NCBI GenBank assembly: GCA_013329865.1
Contig: DUJJ01000055.1
Span: 1 to 16,663, forward strand
Length of the DNA stretch: 16,663 bases
Direction of reading: 5' to 3'
From: Candidatus Poseidoniaceae archaeon
GTDB taxonomy: Archaea > Thermoplasmatota > Poseidoniia > Poseidoniales > Poseidoniaceae
How positions within the stretch are numbered: position 1 is the stretch's first letter; each line of letters starts with the position of its first letter. The notes beneath the pieces are model-generated. The model was not told the DNA's origin, searched no databases, and was given only the letters and a program-made list of their open reading frames with translations. Position numbers and translations under genes: made by a program. Of this stretch, positions 1 through 7,100 are shown piece by piece.

Positions 1-1
1 T

Positions 2-760
2 GATGAAGTGAAGGTGCTGATTGACCAGGGATTCAGTGGGGCACAGTTGGAGAAACGCCTTGGGCTTTTGAATATAAAACCCACAGATATCGATTGTGTT
101 TTACTCAGTCACCACCATGGTGACCACGGTGGTGGGGCGGTAATCGCTCAAAAAAGATGGAAGCTGAAAATTCTCGCTAACGAATTAACCGCAATGGAAC
201 TCGGTTTAGACCCCATGCAGACATCTCACTTTGACCATCTCGACCTAATTCGCATAGGTGAAGAATTGACTATTCTGCCGGTTCCAGTGCCTCACGCTGG
301 TTCCGATAATGTTGCATTTATTGCCAGTTATCGCAGTGAAAGAGCCGCAATCATAACTGATTTGGGTTCATGGACCGATGAACTGGTAAAACATGTGCAT
401 GGGTGTGAACATATCTCGATTGAAGCTAATTATGATGAAAGAAAATTAGACTCCGGACCGTATCCTTACTCCCTAAAAGAGAGAATCCGTGGTAGAGGAG
501 GCCACTTATCAAATAACCAAACCGGTCGATTTTTGGCTGAAGTATGCACCGCTGAGACTCGCAATGTGGTGTTGACCCACCTCTCCGAGAAAAACAACTC
601 ACCTCATCTGGCAGAATCAACTGTGCTGTTTTATATCGGTGAATTATTTGATGGCGACATATACATCTCTGGGCAAAATGGTCCAGAAATGACCCACTAC
701 ATTGGCAAAGATAGTGGCAATCTGACAATCAACCCAATTAACAAGTCAGTGCGAGATTAA
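2..760 (+). CDS. MBL-fold metallo-hydrolase, YycJ/WalJ-like (5' partial)
   Basis: This is a metal-dependent hydrolase of the metallo-beta-lactamase fold. Numbering from the GTG codon at position 8, the metal-binding HxHxDH motif is H35-x-H37-x-D39-H40. Further conserved positions are H97 (PHAGSD), D118 (ITDLG), the EANYD stretch at 139-143, GHLSN at 165-169 and H191 (LTHLS). The order and spacing match the YycJ/WalJ group of presumed cytoplasmic exonuclease-like MBL proteins, which is family knowledge. The exact substrate cannot be read from the sequence. The frame is open to the window edge (Asp-Glu precede the GTG), and the residues aligning with the first beta strands and the SGSSGNA-type loop of the family are missing. 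The gene therefore starts upstream, roughly 20-30 residues earlier, and the GTG is internal. A C-terminal tail of about 30 residues extends past the usual domain end. It is probably unrelated in function to the pilin-like genes that follow, which have their own promoter-like box. Confidence 0.85.
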   Translation, partial: DEVKVLIDQGFSGAQLEKRLGLLNIKPTDIDCVLLSHHHGDHGGGAVIAQKRWKLKILANELTAMELGLDPMQTSHFDHLDLIRIGEELTILPVPVPHAGSDNVAFIASYRSERAAIITDLGSWTDELVKHVHGCEHISIEANYDERKLDSGPYPYSLKERIRGRGGHLSNNQTGRFLAEVCTAETRNVVLTHLSEKNNSPHLAESTVLFYIGELFDGDIYISGQNGPEMTHYIGKDSGNLTINPINKSVRD

Positions 761-764
761 CTGG

Positions 765-769
765 TTTTT
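765..769 (+). terminator. T5 tract after the MBL hydrolase gene
   Basis: A run of five T lies 5 bases after the stop codon of the hydrolase gene. Archaeal RNA polymerase often terminates at short T tracts without a hairpin, so this is a plausible but weak terminator. No stem-loop was seen before it. Confidence 0.3.
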
Positions 770-772
770 GGC

Positions 773-780
773 TAATTATA
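773..780 (+). promoter_or_regulatory. TATA-like box for the pilin-like operon
   Basis: The sequence TAATTATA sits in the 33-base gap before the first pilin-like gene. Transcription normally begins about 25 bases downstream of an archaeal TATA box, which would put the start near position 800. That would favour the second possible start codon (ATG at 818) over the one at 794. No transcript data support this, and the match is judged by eye. Confidence 0.4.
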
Positions 781-793
781 GGTCAATACCTAA

Positions 794-1873
794 ATGATAC
801 CAAAGTGTGAGCGCATCATGCCACCCGTTGAGCGGTATAGGACCCGGTCGCACTGCAGCAGTGAGGACGCAGCGGTTAGCGAGGTGCTTGGCGTTATTAT
901 GATGCTAGCTATGGTTGTCTCGATCATGGGGGGTGTCTGGATATTCCTCAACCCCTACATTACAGATTTTGAAGATAACACCAATTGGAATGCTGCCAAC
1001 GGTATCGCTGACCGGTTAGAAGATCGTATTGACGTCGCTGCTGATTCGCCCGAGGGTACCGGCATAAGACACAATCTGGGCATGCGAACTTCCATGCTAC
1101 AAGGAGTAAGCAATCTTGAAATTTGGTCAATTAGCGCTGATTTGTCATCAGCAGATATCGTGAAAATAACGGCATATAATACAACAAGTTTCATTGTGAG
1201 CAGCATCAACTCAACGGCAGAAAAGGTTCTGATACATCACGAAAATGGCATTGGAGAATTCCCCATCCTTGATGCGGATGGAATGGTAAATCACAACTTG
1301 CAGTTAACCGATTGGTATGTTATTACTGTCCTAAACGGTGACGACGAACCGATCCATAAAACTGTCAAATATACTATTTCTGGGTTACGAATTATTACCA
1401 GTCTGGGTAACGGAGAGCATGAAATCTATTTGGTAAACAATGCAAGAATAGAACACTTTGCCGATTCTGCATGGGAGATAAGTAAATTCCCTAGAGTTGA
1501 ATTTGATGAATTAGCCACCGGTGGCGTTAGACTCTCAATCATACTAACTAATATTGCAGTTAGTGGTAGCCTAGGCAGTGCTAATAAGTTAGGACTTGAC
1601 ATTATTTCTGGTGGTTCAATAAACCCATTTTCCGGACTTTGCTACAACGTGAGATTTTCGTTAACCAATTCGGTAGCGCCGGTGATAACGCCACAATATG
1701 ACGATCAGTGGCTTAGTAAATATACGCTGAATAGAGCCTCAGGGACGTTGGACAGTTTCATTGGACTAGCACCGTTTGAACGGGCGAGTGGTGCTGATGG
1801 AATAACCGTTAGTTCCCTTGGCGAAGCAGTTTACTTTGATGTCTCCATAAACGAGGTTGTGGTCGAAAGATGA
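794..1873 (+). CDS. Archaeal type IV pilin-like protein (first of three)
   Basis: This is a 359-residue protein with a pilin-type N-terminus and a single large exported domain. Residues 24-33 read EDAAVSEVLG and lead into a hydrophobic helix at about 31-54. This resembles the (D/R)AVSPVIGVILMVA start of archaeal pilins, in which a prepilin peptidase cuts just before the helix. The basic stretch ahead of it (ERYRTRSH) fits a class III signal. The remaining ~300 residues are beta-rich with many Ser, Thr and Asn, as expected for a domain outside the cell, and I do not recognise a named family there. The start is uncertain. ATG at 794 gives the longest reading frame, but ATG at 818 is better placed for the TATA-like box and has a weak GTGA eight bases ahead. 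Its stop overlaps the next start (ATGA at 1870), which indicates coupled translation. A role as a pilus or pseudopilus subunit is inference from the N-terminus. Confidence 0.7.
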   Translation: MIPKCERIMPPVERYRTRSHCSSEDAAVSEVLGVIMMLAMVVSIMGGVWIFLNPYITDFEDNTNWNAANGIADRLEDRIDVAADSPEGTGIRHNLGMRTSMLQGVSNLEIWSISADLSSADIVKITAYNTTSFIVSSINSTAEKVLIHHENGIGEFPILDADGMVNHNLQLTDWYVITVLNGDDEPIHKTVKYTISGLRIITSLGNGEHEIYLVNNARIEHFADSAWEISKFPRVEFDELATGGVRLSIILTNIAVSGSLGSANKLGLDIISGGSINPFSGLCYNVRFSLTNSVAPVITPQYDDQWLSKYTLNRASGTLDSFIGLAPFERASGADGITVSSLGEAVYFDVSINEVVVER

Positions 1874-4095
1874 AATACAACATTACTCGTGATGATGAAG
1901 CCGTTTCTGCGGCAGTTGCTACCGTCCTGCTATTCGGTGGAGTAGTTTCAATCATTGGCCTTATGTTGATTTCAATGATGCCGATAATCGAAGAACTTGA
2001 AGGCTCAATTGAACGAAACGATATGTCCTCTCAAATGATGATTCTGGCGCAGCAAACCGAGGTGTTGAGCGAGCATGGTATGCCAGGAGATTCAACAGAA
2101 GTGGAACTAATTCCCCTCGATGGGAGCTTGTCTTGGGATAGTACGAGGGGTGGCATGTGGTATTCGGCAACATGGCAGGATGATTCCAGTTTCAGGATGA
2201 AAAGCATCCTTGACTTTGATGACCAAATAGAGGTAAAGCATCCGGAAAGCAAAACCACTGCAATATGTTACGACGATTTACGACTAGGACCAACGCGGCC
2301 ATTCTTCTATTCCATCCCAAACTGGGTTGAATCGCTTAGCGTTTCGGCACATCAAGGGCTTGCATCACCGCTTGGCCCAATCAACATCAAGATTCAAAGT
2401 GATAACTCGTTGGTAGACATAATCGAAATGAACGTCGATGAGTCAGCAAATGTTGACTCAACATTGTATACCGATTTACGGCTGGAATCAAGCCATGAAT
2501 TGGTTATTCTCGCCAGTTCAGGCTTAGGTGGTGCCAGTTTTATCACACCGGATAATCCGAGTAGAATTGACAATACTGGTAGGTCATGGAGTGTTCCGCT
2601 GCCCAGTGGCGATTCGATTATTCAAGTAATGAGTAAAGATGCGAATTTGATTACTACGCTGATAGATGGAACCGAGACGACAGCAGTGGTTAACACTGAT
2701 GTGAATTCAAGGATTGGTTCTTATTGGCAATCCTCGGTGTCCTTGAGCGAGCCGACTATAATCTCTGTAACGACAAGTGCTCCATCACAACTCATACTGA
2801 TAACCGAAGTCACTGGCAACGCTGGAATAGTCAATTTAAAATCGACATCTGGTGCTTACCTAGGAACTGAATTCCTAAGCCCACAGATGACAGGATATTT
2901 GGAACTGACAAACCCATCGACAACAACTGCAACGGCTACTTGGCAAGGCGGTGGAATTTCCATACCTAGTCAAGGGACTGAAAGCATTGCCTGGCCACCA
3001 CAAGGAATCTCTGGTTCCCCAATAATTGATGTCGACGAGGATGTTATGATTAAATGGCACAATAATCACTCAAGCGGAATAAGTATTGGAGCGGGCATAA
3101 TTCCTGCCTCTGACACTGGTTTTTCGTCGGGTATGCAACACCTATTCGCAACCCACAACACTGGCTCAATTGACACAGTAATAACCCAAATTGCTGGATA
3201 TGCTTCTATCTTTAATTACACCGGTTCTAATCAATTTAATCATTCTTTGACTTACTTAGACCAATTTTATTCATTTTCAGTCGAAGCTGGGAGTCACCAG
3301 ATATCTGTATTAGAGAATCATCCAATCAGGGTATATCGAGTGAGTGGTAATTCCGGTCTAATGGAAATTTACCACGATGGTGAGGAACGCTGTCTTGGTA
3401 TTGACATCACTGCAAGCGGCTGGATTTCAACTGAATTACCATGGGACACGGTGGCTGGGCGTAGTGAGTTAGAAATTCTTCAAGCATGGAGCCATGGCTC
3501 GCATCCATCAAGTTATTCGGTCAACTTAATTGCTGCCAACGACGAATCAGATTACACCACTGTTGCATCTGCATGGATCTTTCACATCTCTAGGCTAACC
3601 TATGAATTCACCTCATCAGTGACTGGTATGGAGGTGGCTTACTCCAATGGTGCAGTATTGACCAACCACCCAGAATTTCAACCCACTGTCCTCAGACAAC
3701 CGAATGATAGATCAGGACCAGGCCCTAGATTTGCCTCAACAATACCGGCACTGAATCCCACCGCCGATAGCACAGTGGGTGCTGGTGTTATGAATTTGGA
3801 TATCGAGTTAGCCTATCGTGAATCCCTCGCCTCAGAATCTGCCTATGAGGTGCGCAGAGGGTGGTATAGTCCGTATGGCTCAGCCATTGCCAATTCGGCT
3901 GCAAGTGGGTTGGACCAGAGCATTGACTGGACAATATATCCCGGTAGTCTCGACCTCCTGACAGATTATGTTGGCTGGGTGCCTGACCCCAGTATTGGCA
4001 CCTCTGAAGCAGTTTGGCACACGAACGGCGAAAAAATTCAGTTTAGCCTTCAATTATCCTCACTAGATGTTACGATGGCGGAGGCGATTGAATGA
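1870..4095 (+). CDS. Very large pilin-like surface protein (second of three)
   Basis: This 741-residue protein starts with a short basic segment, then DDEAVSAAVATVLLFGG (residues 8-24) and a hydrophobic helix to about residue 40. A charged, helix-like stalk (EELEGSIERNDMSSQ) follows. That layout is typical of archaeal pilin-like proteins. Typical archaeal pilins are 100-300 residues, so this one is unusually long. Residues ~45-100 and ~575-630 (including MEVAYSNGAVL at 587-597) recall the two ends of the small haloarchaeal pilin-like DUF7289 type proteins. The ~470 residues between would then be an insertion of beta-rich, Ser/Thr/Asn-rich material. That comparison is from memory and uncertain. 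Few cysteines are present (C133, C508). The start is fixed by a 4-base ATGA overlap with the gene before, and the end overlaps the next gene in the same way. It may be a tip or adhesin-like minor subunit, which is inference. Confidence 0.7.
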   Translation: MKYNITRDDEAVSAAVATVLLFGGVVSIIGLMLISMMPIIEELEGSIERNDMSSQMMILAQQTEVLSEHGMPGDSTEVELIPLDGSLSWDSTRGGMWYSATWQDDSSFRMKSILDFDDQIEVKHPESKTTAICYDDLRLGPTRPFFYSIPNWVESLSVSAHQGLASPLGPINIKIQSDNSLVDIIEMNVDESANVDSTLYTDLRLESSHELVILASSGLGGASFITPDNPSRIDNTGRSWSVPLPSGDSIIQVMSKDANLITTLIDGTETTAVVNTDVNSRIGSYWQSSVSLSEPTIISVTTSAPSQLILITEVTGNAGIVNLKSTSGAYLGTEFLSPQMTGYLELTNPSTTTATATWQGGGISIPSQGTESIAWPPQGISGSPIIDVDEDVMIKWHNNHSSGISIGAGIIPASDTGFSSGMQHLFATHNTGSIDTVITQIAGYASIFNYTGSNQFNHSLTYLDQFYSFSVEAGSHQISVLENHPIRVYRVSGNSGLMEIYHDGEERCLGIDITASGWISTELPWDTVAGRSELEILQAWSHGSHPSSYSVNLIAANDESDYTTVASAWIFHISRLTYEFTSSVTGMEVAYSNGAVLTNHPEFQPTVLRQPNDRSGPGPRFASTIPALNPTADSTVGAGVMNLDIELAYRESLASESAYEVRRGWYSPYGSAIANSAASGLDQSIDWTIYPGSLDLLTDYVGWVPDPSIGTSEAVWHTNGEKIQFSLQLSSLDVTMAEAIE

Positions 4096-4562
4096 ACTGC
4101 AGGTCAAACCAAGTAAGAGATACCTCTGGCGCAGCAACAGAACTTGGTTACATATTCACGTTTTTACTCGGAGTCCTACTCCTTTCAGTATTTAGCATCT
4201 GGACTTGGGACATTGAAACTGCGACCCGAGAGAGATGGAATGAGGAAGCAATTCAGGTGAATTTGGATGATTTAGCGGCGGCAGTGGAACGGGCCGATGA
4301 AGCGAGTAGACTCGGTAACATTGAGTATACAGAATGTGTTTGGTGGCGAGCAACAGAGGCGAATGAAAACCTATTCACTATTACTCTCAGTGATAATTCC
4401 CTATTGTTAGTTGATGAAGGTGGCGGGCTTGACACTGAGGTATTTATCTCTGGAGCCGGGGTTGGTAATCACACTGGTAGTATTGAATTATCTGGTGCCC
4501 AAATGATTTGGGTCACTCATAAAGATGGCTTAACCTCGATAGACATCAACAGGCCACAGTGA
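4092..4562 (+). CDS. Small pilin-like protein (third of three)
   Basis: This is a 156-residue protein whose N-terminus carries Arg4 and Arg9, then GAATELGYIFTFLLGVLL from residue 13. The hydrophobic helix runs to about residue 37 and leads into an amphipathic, charged helix (residues ~40-75, including NLDDLAAAVERADEASR). A small beta-rich domain completes the protein. The Gly-Ala then Glu three to four residues later, directly before the helix, fits a prepilin-peptidase site. The TELGY-type start resembles small haloarchaeal pilin-like proteins that sit in operons with other such genes. It overlaps the gene before by 4 bases (ATGA at 4092) and is the last gene of the + strand operon. Its size and long N-terminal helix suit a core or minor pseudopilin that works with its two neighbours. 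The function is not otherwise known. Confidence 0.65.
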   Translation: MNCRSNQVRDTSGAATELGYIFTFLLGVLLLSVFSIWTWDIETATRERWNEEAIQVNLDDLAAAVERADEASRLGNIEYTECVWWRATEANENLFTITLSDNSLLLVDEGGGLDTEVFISGAGVGNHTGSIELSGAQMIWVTHKDGLTSIDINRPQ

Positions 4563-4565
4563 GTG

Positions 4566-7088
4566 TCATCTACCCATAACTGCGTTGTGAACTCTGGTCT
4601 GAACTTCGCGCATTCTTGACTTAGCACCGAGTTCCCTAAACACCGAAAGCGCACGTTGTAGGTATTCCATACGGCGAGACTTCTCTGGTGCAACGCTACC
4701 CAAACGGATAAGCAGTTCTCCTATTTGCATCCGCAAGTCATTTGCCTCTGCAATAACCAGTGCCTCTCTAAAGTGTTCCATCGCCTCATCATTCTTTCCT
4801 GAGTCTTGTAACACCTCACCAAGCAGGATGGTAATATCTACCATAGCTAATATATCGCCCTCTTCATTCATTGCATCAAGGGCTTGTGAGTAATGGTGAG
4901 ATGCAACATCAGAGTCACCAACTTTGGCATAATATCTACCTAATACGGCCTGGGCTCTTGCATGAAGTTGTTTGTCATTCAATTTGTCAGTTTTATCAAA
5001 AGCTTCCAGAGCATGATCACGGGCCCGTTCAATCTCACCTAAGTCCATAAGTGAACGCGCCAGAATCAATTGCGAACTAATCAACTCACTATCGTCATGG
5101 TCACGGAGAATTGATTCAACTTCAGCATATGACTCTAACGCTTTGGATTTGTCATTTTTACGTCGCAAAATGTAGCCCATATTGTTGTAACTGCGTGCAG
5201 CACCAATCGCATCCTTTACTTTGATGAAAATTTCAAGCGCATCTCGATGCATAGTTAGTGATTCATCTAAGTTACCTTGCTTCAGAGAAATATCTGCTAG
5301 GGCAGACAGAAGTTCGGCTTGAGTGTTAACATCTTTAGTTTTGTTCGCAGTTTCTTGTGCTGCGCTAAAGGCTGTTTTAGCCTCCTCGAACTTGCCCAAT
5401 AAGGCGAGTATTTCTCCCTTGTAATGGTTTACCTTAGTCGCAACGGAATCCGACAATTCAGTTAGCACGAGAGATTCGATTAGCCCTAGCAATTCCATAT
5501 GTCCTTGGGAGATTAAACTTCTACCGCTGTTGACGATAATTTCAGCCGCCTCTATCATGTTGTCCGAACTTACCAAGTGGAAGATTAATTCAATGGTGAA
5601 AACGGGGGCATCGCTTGATTTTTGATACCAAGAACTGCATTTACTGTGTAGTTCGGTTTTTAATTTATCATCCAAACTGCGTAACAAGAACTCGCGAATT
5701 AAGTCATGAACATCGTATAATTCGCTGTCGACTTGCCTCGCCAATCCTTGTTCAACAAGTGAATCAAGCACATCGATGTCTAACTTTTGCTCTGACAGTG
5801 CGTCAATCGATACTGGTTCTCTAAAAATCGACAATACAGACAATACACGCTTTTGTTCAGCGCTTAGTTTTGAAAATATTTCAACTGTTACATAGTTCTC
5901 TAAGGTTTCATGAAAAGCAGTTGCTGATGCTCCACGATTAATCAACTCCAATACTAATGGGTGGCCGCGCGAAATCCCGTGAATGTATAACCACTGTTCA
6001 TCCTCGAGGTTTTCAAAACTGCTCAATAGATTGCGCCCAGAGTCAGAATCTAAACCATCAAGTGGTAAAACTAGACTGGCAATCCTACCTTCTGCATCTT
6101 TGGATGGAACAACCGGTTTGAACGAACGTGAGAATAACACCAAGCCAATCTTTTCTTCACTTCCCAGTAATCCGAGTGCCATAGCTTGGAATGTTTGGTG
6201 TAGAGTGGCGTCGGCCACTTTGTGAAAATCATCGATAACAATCAGCGATGGGGTTCCTTCGAGGGCATCTATCAGTAGATTTGCCGCTTCGGCAGGTTTT
6301 GGCACTGGAGTGGTTGCTATGTAGTCGGCAAAAGTTGAGTCACCGATATTTGCCAACCATTCACCAACTGATTCAAAGAACGCGCGTGAACCTTCCCAAT
6401 CTTGACACCTATGATACATCAAATTACGACGATGCATGAATCGCTCGATGAGCTTGCTTGCCATTGTGGTTTTACCGATACCAGCAATACCTGGGACTAG
6501 GAGTGTTGTCGCTCTTGCTTCCAATAGATTGAACATATTGTCAAGTTCTTTCTCTCGGCCGTAAAAATGGCGCAGCCTAGGTAGGTCACCCAAAGCGGTG
6601 ACAAGTTGTTTTTCAACGTGCTTTGACAAATCTCGCTCTATTAAATCTGCAGACAGACTCCTTGAGTCTAGTACACAATTATCATCCATGTACCTGATAA
6701 TATCCACTGAGCGCATGGTAAAAGGTAGTATGGTATTTATTTCACCAAGGGTTGAAGATTCAATTTTGCCATCGTTCAAAATACAACGAACTGGAAATGA
6801 CCGCAGGTTGTTCCATGTATCCTCAGCAAGGTTTTTCCCTGAATCGGTCAGGAAATACGCTTTTCGCTTCCTAGATACGCCTTTCACATGGGCCTGCCGT
6901 TCAATAAGCAATCCCTGATCTTTGAGCCCTGCAATCGCCCTAGGAACATTCGACCTCGCAATTGCTACCGCATTAGCAATGCCCATCTGGGATAATGAGA
7001 ATGGTACTTCAACACTATTTTTGTAGTCAGAATAGTCAAGCAGGTGGAGCAAGATTCGCTCTTGTACACCAGGTTTTGCACTAGCCAT
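4566..7088 (-). CDS. Winged-helix / STAND NTPase / TPR regulator
   Basis: This is an 840-residue cytoplasmic signal-transduction ATPase, organised like MalT-type STAND proteins but with the DNA-binding part at the N-terminus. Residues ~5-92 form a MarR-like winged helix (MGIANAVAIARSNVPRAIAGL as the likely recognition region; SRKRKAYFLTDSG as the wing and last strand). A linker of ~75 residues follows. The NTPase has Walker A at 199-208 (PGIAGIGKTT; K206), Walker B at 281-287 (SLIVIDD), a sensor-like LVLFSR at 316-321, and GHPL at 375-378 as the GxP-type motif. A second winged-helix-like part carries HDLIREFL at 461-468. Seven TPR-like helix pairs follow at about 551, 590, 630, 669, 708, 748 and 787, a regular 39-40 residue period as in the MalT/Rap class. 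All key NTP-binding residues are present. The start is supported by GGTGAT four bases before the ATG. It lies 12 bases after the beta-helix surface protein gene, so the two are probably cotranscribed. The signal and target genes are unknown. Confidence 0.85.
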   Translation of the reverse strand: MASAKPGVQERILLHLLDYSDYKNSVEVPFSLSQMGIANAVAIARSNVPRAIAGLKDQGLLIERQAHVKGVSRKRKAYFLTDSGKNLAEDTWNNLRSFPVRCILNDGKIESSTLGEINTILPFTMRSVDIIRYMDDNCVLDSRSLSADLIERDLSKHVEKQLVTALGDLPRLRHFYGREKELDNMFNLLEARATTLLVPGIAGIGKTTMASKLIERFMHRRNLMYHRCQDWEGSRAFFESVGEWLANIGDSTFADYIATTPVPKPAEAANLLIDALEGTPSLIVIDDFHKVADATLHQTFQAMALGLLGSEEKIGLVLFSRSFKPVVPSKDAEGRIASLVLPLDGLDSDSGRNLLSSFENLEDEQWLYIHGISRGHPLVLELINRGASATAFHETLENYVTVEIFSKLSAEQKRVLSVLSIFREPVSIDALSEQKLDIDVLDSLVEQGLARQVDSELYDVHDLIREFLLRSLDDKLKTELHSKCSSWYQKSSDAPVFTIELIFHLVSSDNMIEAAEIIVNSGRSLISQGHMELLGLIESLVLTELSDSVATKVNHYKGEILALLGKFEEAKTAFSAAQETANKTKDVNTQAELLSALADISLKQGNLDESLTMHRDALEIFIKVKDAIGAARSYNNMGYILRRKNDKSKALESYAEVESILRDHDDSELISSQLILARSLMDLGEIERARDHALEAFDKTDKLNDKQLHARAQAVLGRYYAKVGDSDVASHHYSQALDAMNEEGDILAMVDITILLGEVLQDSGKNDEAMEHFREALVIAEANDLRMQIGELLIRLGSVAPEKSRRMEYLQRALSVFRELGAKSRMREVQTRVHNAVMGR

Positions 7089-7091
7089 TGT

Positions 7092-7097
7092 ATCACC
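7092..7097 (-). promoter_or_regulatory. Ribosome binding site of the STAND regulator gene
   Basis: On the minus strand GGTGAT lies three to four bases before the ATG and matches the archaeal Shine-Dalgarno consensus (GGAGGTGAT). It sits in the 12-base gap after the preceding gene. It supports both the chosen start and expression from a shared transcript. Confidence 0.65.
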
Positions 7098-7100
7098 AAA

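Noticed and set aside
8..10. GTG as the start codon of the MBL hydrolase
   Set aside because: The frame is open upstream (Asp-Glu precede it) and the first strands and substrate loop of the family would be missing, so the gene is cut by the window edge.
3970..3999. GWVPDP in the large pilin-like protein as a second copy of the Trp motif
   Set aside because: The match is only six residues, lies inside an extracellular beta-rich domain and lacks the other Trp residues. It is probably chance.
6598..6918. A 106-codon + strand frame opposite the winged-helix part of the STAND regulator
   Set aside because: It is antisense to a clear domain with intact motifs and shows no features of its own.
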